Shown here: positions 24,801-39,501 of the stretch, piece by piece
Numbering within the stretch: the first letter of the stretch is position 1
Layout of the letters: every line of letters starts with the position of its first letter
Assembly: GCA_011634665.1 (NCBI GenBank)
Contig: WAEK01000001.1
Span: 62,001-126,000, forward strand
Length of the DNA stretch: 64,000 nucleotides
Source: Mortierella sp. BCC40632
Lineage: Eukaryota > Mortierellomycota > Mortierellomycetes > Mortierellales > Mortierellaceae
Direction: 5' to 3'
Translations under genes and position numbers: made by a program
Notes under the pieces: model-generated
What the model saw: only the letters and a program-made list of their open reading frames with translations
What the model was told of the DNA's origin: nothing
Databases searched by the model: none

Positions 24801-25464
24801 TCACTTTGTCCATCCCTTGTCTGTCTTGTCTTGCCTTGCCTGCCTGCCCTTCATCTTAACTCCCCTTGGAAAAAAAAACACACAACACAGTCGCTCGCTC
24901 CCTGTCCCCGGTCGATGTTGAATTCAGCCTTTTCCTTTTGGCAATGATCCTTTCTTTGATTGAAGCGTTTAGATTTAGCTGTTCGTGATACTCAAGAAGT
25001 TCAAAGAGCGAGATTTGCTAGTCCACTCTCCTATCCCTCACCTCCTCAACAGACGCGCCCCCTTTGGCCTTCCCGTTACCCTCAGAGACCCTCTCACCCA
25101 CTCTCTTTCTTCCCTCCTTTTTTTCCGCAAGATAGGAAGGGGAGGGTGAATGGGATGCGACATGACAGACGCACGCTTTACAGAACCAACAAGAGCTCAA
25201 TAGCACACCAAGGACTAGTCCAGATAGCCAGAAACTTCCAAATCGCGTTTAAAGAGAGCTCGCTATAAAACGGGCTCCTGTACTGCCCCGCCTCCCCAAT
25301 GTTTTGCTCTGCCAAATCACTTTTATTTTTTGCTTTGACATCTCGGCCACATCCTTCTGCTTGCAACATATATACAGCCTTTCCTCACTTTTCTTCACTT
25401 CCGACTTTGTCCTCGCTCTCCTTCTAGTTCTATTCTCTTTTGTATTATACACAGCATCCAGACC
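21883..25464. other. 3.6-kb intergenic region without a recognised gene
   Basis: Lies between the divergent Atg27 and deacetylase genes. Frames are short and without family features. It holds T/A runs (21901, 22081, 24194) and a TCC-rich tract near 23540-23580. A TATAAAA at 25264-25270, about 195 bp before the deacetylase ATG, is a plausible TATA box. Non-coding RNA or a small multi-exon gene cannot be excluded. Confidence 0.5.
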
Positions 25465-26437
25465 ATGATTCGCACATGTCTTACAGCTGCTGCTGCTATT
25501 GCACTCGGCTTGCTATCTATTGCACATTCTAGCCCCATTAGTATCCTTGAAAAACCAACACTCGAGAAACGAAGCGCTGCCCCAATCATCCGAGAGTGTA
25601 CTATTCCGGGTTCCATCGCCATTACATTTGACGATGGACCTTCAATCTGGACACATGAACTCTTGGATTACCTCAAGATCAGAAACGTCAAGGTTACCTT
25701 CTTTGTCAACGGTCTCAACTACAACTTGATCACGGAACCTGAGTTCTCAGCAGTCGTCAAGCGGGCGTTCGATGAGGGCCACCAGATTGGATCCCACACT
25801 TGGGCACACGCGTCTCTTGCTCAACCCTCAACCGACGTTTCGAGCCAGATGAAGCAGTGTATGTTCAATGAAGTAAAAGAAGGGTGGCCTTTGTAGAAGT
25901 CTATCTAAACCAATACTCACCCTACTCTTCTCTGCATTAATATCATAGTGGACGATGCACTCCTTAAGATTATTGGTTGCCGCCCAGTCTATATGCGGCC
26001 TCCATACGGCGAGACATCCCCATCAGCACTTCAGTGGCTCGGTGATAATGGATACAAGGTTGTCAACTGGAACGTGGACACGAATGATTGGAAACATCCA
26101 AAGGACTTCAAGGCCAGTTTTGAGGGCTACAGGCTAGCTTTGCAGAACCCTGCAGCCTCCAGTAAGGGCTACATCAGTCTACAACACGATGCAGAACAGA
26201 CAACAGCTGAATCCTTTGGCATGTTGGCCGTTGAGTATGCACTTTCAAAGGGCGCCAAGGTCATGACTGTTGGCGACTGCCTCAATGGTAGGTGATATTG
26301 TTCAATGGGGGGGATGGGATCCATTTTATGCTATGGAGTAGTGGATGTGTTGGTTGAACAAAGGATTATTAACCTGATTCGTCTTTGTCTCGCTTCTTGA
26401 CCTGATAGACCCACGGACCGGCTGGTACCGAAGTTAG
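25465..26437 (+). CDS. Secreted polysaccharide (chitin) deacetylase, NodB/CE4 family
   Basis: Three exons, 25465-25858, 25949-26287 and 26409-26437, give 253 residues. The start is a signal peptide (CLTAAAAIALGLLSIAHSS), followed by LEKR, a possible Kex2 site near residues 33-36, suggesting a short propeptide. The NodB domain shows all five CE4 motifs: TFDDGP (residues 54-59, catalytic base Asp and metal Asp), SHTWAH (metal His pair), RPPYG, DTNDW and the final LQHD. These Zn-dependent enzymes remove acetyl groups from chitin, giving chitosan, an abundant wall polymer in Mucoromycota. There is no chitin-binding domain or GPI signal, so it should be soluble. A TATAAAA box lies at 25264. Confidence 0.94.
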
Positions 26438-26725
26438 AGAGAAGCTAGAGAATCATCGTCATAATCATCATCATTATCATAGAAAATCGTAATAACTGGA
26501 TTCTTTTTACCTATGAGAGACTTTGTGGACTTTTTGAACTGTTGTGCCATGAACTAGCAGGGAGCTAAGGGATCCGTAGGTTTGGCTTTGTCCAATCCGT
26601 CAGGTCACCGAAAAAGGCGCTGGGCCACAGTGGAAGTGACGCGAAAAAAAAAAAAAAAAAAAGGGGAGCTAGGGTGAATTCCTCTTCCCTCCTCGTCCAT
26701 CTCATAGACCCATTGCATTCACGCC

Positions 26726-29153
26726 ATGTTGCGCCTCGGAAACTACAAAGCCTTAAGAGGCAGAGCGGCCCTGTCCTTTCTTCCCCATTCAACAGCTTTC
26801 CATTCATCACTCACCCGATTCTCACCAGTTAATCTACGCCTCATGTCTTCACTTCACAATGGACCTGGTCAGCTGGAGGTAAGCCCGACCCCTTTTCTCG
26901 ATCGCACCTAGGCGGTCTCTATCCTTACCCACCGACCTTCTTGTTCTCCTGTCCCCGTTCTACCATAGCTCAAGGATCCCACGCTCCTTGCTCCTGCAGG
27001 CTTTCTCAACAACAAGTTTGTGACAAATGCTCACTCTGGTCAACGCTTCTCGGTTTTCGGTACGCAAAAAAGAAAGAAAGAAAAAGGATCTCCTCCATTT
27101 CTTTTGTTGCTACTGTTGTATGGAAAGAATCCAGAGTAGACCCATGACTTTTTAAAACGCGCCTGTACCCGCTAAAATAGATCCCGCACGCGGTACCGAG
27201 ATTGCTAGCTGTCCAGACATGAATGTCGAAGAAACAGAAGAAGCCATCCAAGCAGCAAAACAGGCTCTTCCGGGATGGAGCCAGAAAACTGCCAGAGTAT
27301 GTTGTCTTGATGAAACACGCACACACACACACACACGCACGCACATATTTTCACATACACACAAATCCGCATACAAATATTGCCATGCGAGTCATTTATT
27401 GTTGCTCGCTCTCACTTTTTTTTTTTTTTTTTTGGCCATACAATAAGGAACGAAGCATCATCCTTCGAAAATGGTATGATCTTATGCTCGAGAACGAAAT
27501 GGACTTGGCCAAGATTTTGACATGGGAACAAGGCAAGCCGCTTGCCGAGTCTGTGGGCGAGATTCGCTATGGGTAAAGTGTACATTTTTGTTTTTGTTTT
27601 TTTTTTATATTCATGCATGGAAAAAAAAAAAAAATTCTCACGGATATATTATTCTTCTTTTTCTTCGTTTACGGCGGATAGTGCTCAGTTTTTCGAATGG
27701 TTTGCAGAAGAGGCAAAGCGAGTTTACGGAGAGGTCATCCCGAGTCCAAGCCCAAACCAGCGAATGATCGTTATGCGACAGCCAATTGGTGTTGTTGGGA
27801 TCATCACCCCTTGGAGTAAATCTCTATCTTTTTCTTAAATGCCGTCGTCTCTAGTGTTGTCGCGTTGTTGACTATTTTTTTTTTTTTTTTACCCCCTTTC
27901 TCTCTTACTCATCTCAATTCCTTTCTCGACAATGTACCTTAGACTTTCCAAGCGCGATGCTGACACGTAAATTCGGTGCCGCGCTAGCCGTTGGATGCAC
28001 CGTGGTGGCAAAGCCTGCTGCTGAGACCCCATTGTCTTGCTTGGCTCTTTGTGAGCTAGGCAAACGAGCAGGGTTGCCGGATGGTGTTGTGGGTATTGTG
28101 ACGACACATGCCCACACAAAGGCCATTGGAAAGTATCTTTGCGAGAGCCGTGATGTGGCGGGTATCTCCTTCACGGGATCCACGGCCGTTGGTAAGGTTC
28201 TTTTGAAGCAGAGTGCGGACACTGTCAAGAAGGTGTCTTTGGAGCTAGGAGGCAATGCCCCAGTCATTGTGTTTGAAGATGCAGATCTCGACAAGGCCGT
28301 GGATGGTAGGTCTACATGAAATAGGCGATTTTTTTTATATCTCTTGGTTATTACTCTGGAAAATACGCTAAAGGCAAATATTTCCTTTTCTACCTCCATT
28401 ACAGCCGTGATCCTATCCAAGTTCCGCAACAGTGGCCAAACTTGCATCTCTGTGAACCGCATTTATGTGCACTCTTCGATTAAGGACGAATTTGGTGAGC
28501 GTATCCGAGCCAAGGTCGCCAAGTTTAACGTAGGTCATGGATTTGATAAAGATACGACCCATGGCCCACTGATTACCGAAAACGCTGTTCAGAAGGCTCA
28601 ATCACACGTCGAGGATGCGCTCCATCATGGAGCCAAACTGTTGATCGGTGGTAGTCAGAATGACAAGGATAGCGCTGCCTCCAGGATCGGATATTTTTAC
28701 CCGCCTACTGTCTTGACGGACATGAAGAATCATATGCGAATTGCGAATGAGGAGACCTTCGGGCCTGTTGCAGGAATCTTTTCGTTTGACACTGAGGACG
28801 AAGTGATCGAGTTGGCCAACAACACACGAATGGGCTTGGCTGGGTACTTTTTTAGCAAGGATGTCTCTAGGTGTTGGAGAGTTGCAGAGAGAATGCAAGT
28901 CGGAATGGTTGGCGTGAACAACACAGCGATTTCATCCGAAGTTGCGCCTTTTGGAGGAGTAAGTTGAGACCGTCCCTATTGTCTTGTCCTAGACATACTT
29001 GCGCCATGTTCAGGTTGCTTTTAAATGGCGTCTGATCGGTTTTTTATATATTTATTTATTGCTTAGGTCAAAGAGTCTGGAATTGGGCGCGAAGGTGCGA
29101 GACAAGGACTTGAAGAGTACACCCAGTACAAGTACATCAACATGGGTATCTAA
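26726..29153 (+). CDS. Succinate-semialdehyde dehydrogenase, mitochondrial
   Basis: Eight exons, 26726-26878, 26969-27059, 27181-27296, 27448-27572, 27682-27815, 27943-28305, 28405-28958 and 29067-29153, give 540 residues. The first 40 residues are Arg/Ser-rich and amphipathic, fitting a mitochondrial presequence. The ALDH landmarks are [37 protein letters not shown] (cofactor), LELGGNAP with catalytic Glu307, and RNSGQTC with nucleophile Cys341, then [11 protein letters not shown] and [24 protein letters not shown] after the Cys and the C-terminal segment are typical of SSADH (ALDH5). It oxidises succinic semialdehyde to succinate, the last step of the GABA shunt. Other short-chain-acid ALDHs are the alternative. 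Confidence 0.93.
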
Positions 29154-29746
29154 GGCAACACTTGGGGGAGGTGTGGTTTCCTTGGATGGCGTCCTCTTTT
29201 CCTGTTTTAAGCAACTTGTGAATAGCTCGAAGCATCAGCCTTGTCAACGAGACTGAATATTTGACAACAGGCGTAAATAAACGGATAATTGAATATCCAA
29301 AATCATGACTAAACGTGGAAGAACTCTTGAAGCAGATCGATGGGTGGTGACAGCAGGCAAACTCACTCTTTTTCTCTGGAGCGACTCGGTAATGGGACTT
29401 GGACTTTTACGATCAGATGGATACACAAAGGGCGTCGCCGTAGTGCGTTAAAACACATTGTCTAACTCGATGATTTATCCTGAACCTGGAAAAAAGCGAT
29501 TACGTTCTCACACATGAGTCACAATAAGGCACAGTTGAGAGTACGTTGTGATGTCCAGGGGAGGGGGAGGTGCCGGAGGTGGTCTTGAGAAATTTCGCCC
29601 AATAAAGTTCGCAGTAGGGCTCCTCTCTCTCTCCTTCGCCTGCACCTTTTTTTTTTTTTTTTTTGTTCTTGCTGTTTCCACACATCTCTTCATCTCCATT
29701 TCCATAGACCGACCATCTTCCGGATCACATAGATCATACTAAAGTA
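29154..29746. other. Intergenic between SSADH and the GNAT gene
   Basis: Contains the SSADH 3' UTR and the GNAT promoter, with a 17-nt T run near 29647. No coding sequence is supported. Confidence 0.6.
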
Positions 29747-30439
29747 ATGAGTATCACAGTCCGCTTCGTCACTACTCCAGAGGATAAAGCCCTTTGCCAC
29801 GATGGTAATGTCGGAAATGGAGACGCCATTCTTCTTTTTTTTTTGCTCGCATTACTGATTCGAAAGATGATTTGCCCCTTCCTCGAATCTCGATACTAAA
29901 CAGCTTTCCGGATTCTTGTATATCCATGACATCAACAATTACAGTTCGTTACAAGGTGTTCTCGGACGAGCAAGGATACGATCGAGCTATTGAAGTGGAC
30001 GAGTACGGCATATGCACAGCTATGCAGACATAGATCTAGAGGATATTGTCCGTTGTATTGACTTTACTTTTTTCTACTTCAATTGTGATGTAGCATCGAC
30101 CCTGAATGTCTTCACTGGGTCGCTGTGGATCAAGAGGGTAAAGGTCTGGGTACGGCAAGAATGTACCGCTACTCGCCTACGATCGGCAAGATTGGTCGAG
30201 TTGCCGTGTTGTCGAGCTCCCGTGGGACAGGACTTGGCAGGATGTTGATGGAAAGCATTGAGAAGTATGTCCTCGATCATACAGAAATCACGTCGCTCAA
30301 ACTGTCAAGTCAGGAGCCTCGGCAAGGGTTCTATGCAAGACTTGGTTACGTAGCTGAAGGCGACATCTATCTGGATGAGGGACAACCACATATCACTATG
30401 ACCAAGAAACTAGCCAGGATCAACAACCAGCAGCAGTGA
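29747..30439 (+). CDS. GNAT-family N-acetyltransferase
   Basis: Three exons, 29747-29804, 29945-30002 and 30094-30439, give 153 residues, the size of a single GNAT domain. The opening VRYKVFSDEQGYD...EVDEIDPECLHWV resembles the ElaA/YjcF-like branch (consensus R-x-VF-x-EQ, then D-x-x-D-x-x-x-x-H). Motif A is the acetyl-CoA pyrophosphate loop: IGRVAVLSSSRGTGLGRML (R/Q-x-x-G-x-G/A pattern as RGTGLG). The C-terminus has QGFYARLGYVAEG, the usual F-Y-x-x-x-G-F/Y element. The substrate cannot be told from the sequence. Exon 1 starts at the ATG at 29747. Confidence 0.88.
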
Positions 30440-31141
30440 GATCTAGTTTAAAGCGATAACAGGAGCTATAGAAGGGGCATGCCAGTAAACGGATGTGGTG
30501 TCAGGACATTGACGGGCTTGTGCCTCCCTTCCTCAGAGAATTTTCTTATGGGGCAGTTACGCTATCGCGGTTGTCGTGAGAAGTGGAATATGACGATTGG
30601 TAGTTGCAGTAGTAGTAGTGAGGCGAACATAAAAAAAAAAAAAAAGGTCTGTGGCCCAGAGCAGTAAGCAAACGCACAGGCTGGGAACTTGCACCGTTAC
30701 GAATACGCTCTCATGGACGAAAGCTAACATGGGGCAAGAGGTGGGGGGAAGGGAGCCGATAGGCTAGGAACGTTAAAGGCAATGGTACTGAACAGGACGG
30801 CGCAAGGGCCAAGACGGAGGAGCAGAAAGCATATCCGGGGCGTTCGTCGCGAATATTCCTCATTTTTTTTTTTTTTCTATCATGTTCCCCCTTGCTCCAT
30901 TGGCAACATATGTGCTGTCTGATCTCATTCCACGGTTCCCTATTCCAAAGACTGGCAGATGTCAATGAGCTCATCGCTTCTTCTCTTTTCCTTTCCTAAT
31001 GTGCATGCGCTCATCCAGTTTGCTTGAATGCAAATCCATCCATTGACGAGAGCAAAAAAAGCATAGCATTCCCTTCTGCCACTTTTATATTTCTGGTTCC
31101 TTTTGACCAGAGACAGACCCATACAAGTCCATACTCGTCTT
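30440..31141. other. Intergenic between GNAT and the ThrE-domain gene
   Basis: No gene is seen. Short A and T runs occur near 30632 and 30864. It should contain the promoter of the downstream gene. Confidence 0.6.
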
Positions 31142-35796
<4,655 letters not shown>

Positions 35797-36282
35797 TAGC
35801 TTTCTCTAATTCTTTTGTTCACTCAACTTTGACCGTATCTTTCTTGCATCATTTTTTTTTGTAATGACTATTCCCCGCCATGGATAATCCTCCTTGTGCG
35901 TTTGTATTCTATCCATCATTGCATCGGCTTGGGCTACACATAGTTTACATGACCTTGAGCTGGCCGCTCTTTTTTTTTTTTTAGTCGTTGTCATAAAATG
36001 CTCAAAGATGAAGGAAGCGAGATTAAACAAAATGTATAGATCTAAAAAAAGGAAAAATAGGAAGTAAACAAATCAAAAGAAAAGAAAAGAAAGGAAGAAA
36101 AAACGACTAGAATCTGAGCATGCACGGAGGATGACTTTTTTTTTTTTTTTTTCTTCATCTTCTTTCCAAGGACATAGAGCGTCCATCCCAAAAAAGAATC
36201 CCGATATTGGAGCCGGCCATGAAATGAAGAAAGAAAGAAAGAAAGAAATGGAATCAGGTAACAGAAGCGTCTATTTGAAGCA
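35797..36282. other. Convergent 3' regions of the ThrE-domain gene and VMP1
   Basis: Tail-to-tail spacer with A/T runs (35968-35980, 36136-36151) and an AAAGA-rich stretch near 36070-36100. No gene is seen. Confidence 0.7.
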
Positions 36283-39200
36283 TCATGATGCTGACGAGGT
36301 AGATGACTTGGTACAGGTGGTCGTTATTGCTCCCGTGGCTCCTGTAGTAGATGGCATAGAAGATGAAAACGCCGTGCTAATGCCCTCACTCGAACTGTTA
36401 CTATGATAACCTTTCTTAAGTCCTGTCGAAGCTCCAAACTCTTCTGTCACAGCTACAAAGAGTGCCTTGGTGTCACCACTCCGGATCTTGCCCTCAAGTT
36501 CCTTAAGCTCCTGATCATGTCGTCGTTTGATTTGCGCCAGCGCCATCGTCTCCACGACCGACAACATAAAGTACGAGAGCATGATAAAAATGATGGTGTT
36601 CCAGATCAGACCCACAAGACTGGTCGAGTTTTCAATTTCATCTCCACCAACATGGTGCCGACTATCGCCATGAAGTGCTCCCTTTTGAGAGTTGATGCCA
36701 TCTGCAAGGAATCCATGAAGGAATGGAATTGACTGCTCCAGCCAGCTCATGAATGCTGCCAATGTATCTGCTGAGAACATCAAGATCACAAACAATGACT
36801 AGAATAGTGGTTCATGCCAATAAAAAGGGAAGAATGATTGGAAGGTTTTAGTGGTCAGAACGTCTTTAGATCAGATCAAGAGTACTTTTAGGCATTTTTT
36901 TCTTCTTCTCCTTAAAAATGCTCACCTGAATGGATGACTTGACGACAGCCTTTCCAAGGAATGTTGCGCCAAAAAAGGTTGAGAAGGGGATCAAAAAGTG
37001 TCCACAAGTGATTCCTGCCAAGTCAAACAGTGGGTTGGGGATCTAATTCGGCCATGAAGAGGAAACCAGAAAAAGAAAGATAAAACAATGAACACAAGCG
37101 TTAGTTTGTTAATTCTTATTCCTCTTTGAGCGTGAGTATGAGTGAATGAGAGAAAAAAATGGGGAAAAAAAAGTCCTCATTTCGATAGAGATGCTTACAG
37201 AGGCACAGAGGAAGATGCCAAAAAATCCAAGACGCTTCATGCCTTCGTGAACCATCAAGAGAATGCGCTCCTTGTAAGAGACAGAGTCGGGCTTCTTCAT
37301 GATCAAGTCCTCGATTGCCGCCAGTTCCTCATTCCTGTTCCCTGACAAAGCAGCTATTTTTTTTTTTTTTTTTTTTTTTTTTTGAATTAAGAAAAAAGGT
37401 CAATATAGGAGAACCTCTATCATCAATATCTGCAGAGCCAAAAACAACTTTTAACTATTCTGAGCAAATCATCCCATCCTTACCAGCTCGGGCCACAAAG
37501 TATGGAGGCAGCTCTCCGAGAGCAGTGCCAAATCCCCAAAAGAAACTTTCCCACTGCACAGCACGGAAAATGGCGTAAATGGTCAAGGGGATTGCAGGTA
37601 AAGTCTCGGGTGATTTGCAAACGAATCTAATATATATATATAAAAAGTTGGTCAGTACACAAGTAGTGGTGAGAAAGCCGTCTTGATCGATACTAATAAG
37701 ATTGACTACAGTCTCTGTGGGTTCTCTTGCTGTCTCCAGTATTGGTTGTCATGACTCTCTATTCTGTACCCTTCTTACCTGTGATCTCCCCTGACATCAA
37801 AGTCTGTATTTCCGCAATTGTGGGCTGCAAGCGTGACCTCGACAATGTGTGGCCCCAAGAAAAGGATGAACGTGTGCAGACCTGTTCCCAGACCGATTGA
37901 GGATGCGACGCCGAGCAGTGTCCAGTATCCGTACCAAATCAGTCCTGACTCTGCATGCTTCAATAGCTATTGGATACAACACAAAAAGTATGCACGTCAG
38001 GAGATGCAAGGGTCAGACTTGGCTCTGGGCCTTTGGAAATTAACTCAATTACACATAATATGTCCCTCTAAGCGGGTCTCGCTAGGCTGTTGTGTGTGGT
38101 GTCAGGAACACAAAAAAGAAAAAGTGGACTGAGGTCGATCTCATAAGGTTTTCCTGGATAGCTCAAGGCGTGCGTAGTACGTGTCATACAGCAGATGCGG
38201 GTTGGCAGGGGTGGAGAAGGGGGGGGAGGGGTTGATGGAAATGTGCGCCGTCTAAAAATAAGAGAGAAAGAGAAACGCCAACCACCTCTTCCCGCTGAGG
38301 GGGCACTTACCGGCTGGTGAGCTCCGTCGGTCTGGTACACAAAGTAGACAATGGCGGTCAACAAGGGCAACACGACGAGGAGATACTGTTGCGAGACAAT
38401 CCAGAGGAGCAACATGCGGAACTCATGAAGCAGGTACAACACAAAGTACGACAGCACCGTTGTAGGCGATGTATACACTGAGATCTCCTGGCGCTGCGTT
38501 TCCAGTGCAATCCGGCGGCGATTAATGAAATCTAGAAATATAAAGGTTGGATCAGTCAAGTTAATATCCGCAGATCAATATCTCATAAAGGGTAGTACTC
38601 TTTTCCTTTTCATTCTCTTTCTCTTTCCCTCTCTTTTCGTATGGCGCAGTGACATAGTGCTTCCACTACGCCTTGTGACACGTCTTTATCCTTTGTCCAT
38701 GGTCAGTCGTACCTGTGAAGTGGGCTGAGAAACTATTGGACCGTGATGACATCCGGGACCGGGCAGGACGCGTGCGAACCGCTTCCTTGGACTCGCCCTC
38801 CTGGAACGATCGAGGAACATCATTGTCCTTTGATGGCTCTTGAGGGTGGAGTGATTCAGGTTCAGCGGTGACACTTTGGCCAAGAACTGGCTGTCCAACA
38901 ATCTCGATCGTGGTTGCCGCAGCGGACGCTGTTGTAGTAGTCGTGGTCGTCGAGGTAACGGTGGTCGTTGATGAAATCGTCGTGACAGCTGCAACAGTAG
39001 TGGCAGGAGCAGCAGGGGTGGAAGAGGGAGCAACAGGAGCGGTCGAGGAGCGTTCCAGGTTTTTTAGTCGCTTTTTAAGTGCACTCTTGTTTCCTGTTGT
39101 CAACTGACCCTTTTGCCGCAACAGTTCCCGTAGCTGTGGTATAGAATAGTTGCTCCACGTGTAGACCCGGTGGCCACCAGCGCCGGCTTCATGGGAGCCA

Positions 39201-39501
39201 GAAGTACTTGACGCTGCATCCGAGTCTTCGTCGTAGTCTTCCATCTGGTTTTGACCCTGGCTCGCATCGCTGCAAGGGGGCAGTTGTTGGGACGTTATGC
39301 GTTTCCATGAATGCGAGAGAATGCACACCGTGCGGGACAAAAGAAAAGTAATGGAGGATGAAAGTAACGATATAAGTCCCAGGCATTGGATGAGAAGACT
39401 AGACGAGCAACCAGTGTGGGAGATTGCTGGGTTAATGCAGAACAGGGTCAAAGTTACCTCTGGATCAGGTGGTTAAACATGTTGTTCTGGTAGTAGGTCA
39501 T
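36283..39501 (-). CDS. VMP1: VMP1 (vacuole membrane protein 1) with N-terminal SAP motif
   Basis: Eight exons, 39501-39458, 39269-38713, 38531-38311, 37966-37779, 37626-37484, 37341-37199, 37042-36926 and 36798-36283, give 642 residues; all phases agree. From about residue 200 the protein follows animal VMP1: [19 protein letters not shown] (VTT/DedA fold), [51 protein letters not shown] and [13 protein letters not shown]1 is an ER scramblase needed for autophagosome formation and lipid transfer. Residues 53-87 are a SAP motif ([27 protein letters not shown]), then a Thr/Ala/Ser-rich linker. The extension makes it over 200 residues longer than the 406-residue human protein. The start is uncertain: the ATG at 39501 or 39480; the frame stays open upstream to an acceptor near 39536. 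Confidence 0.9.
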
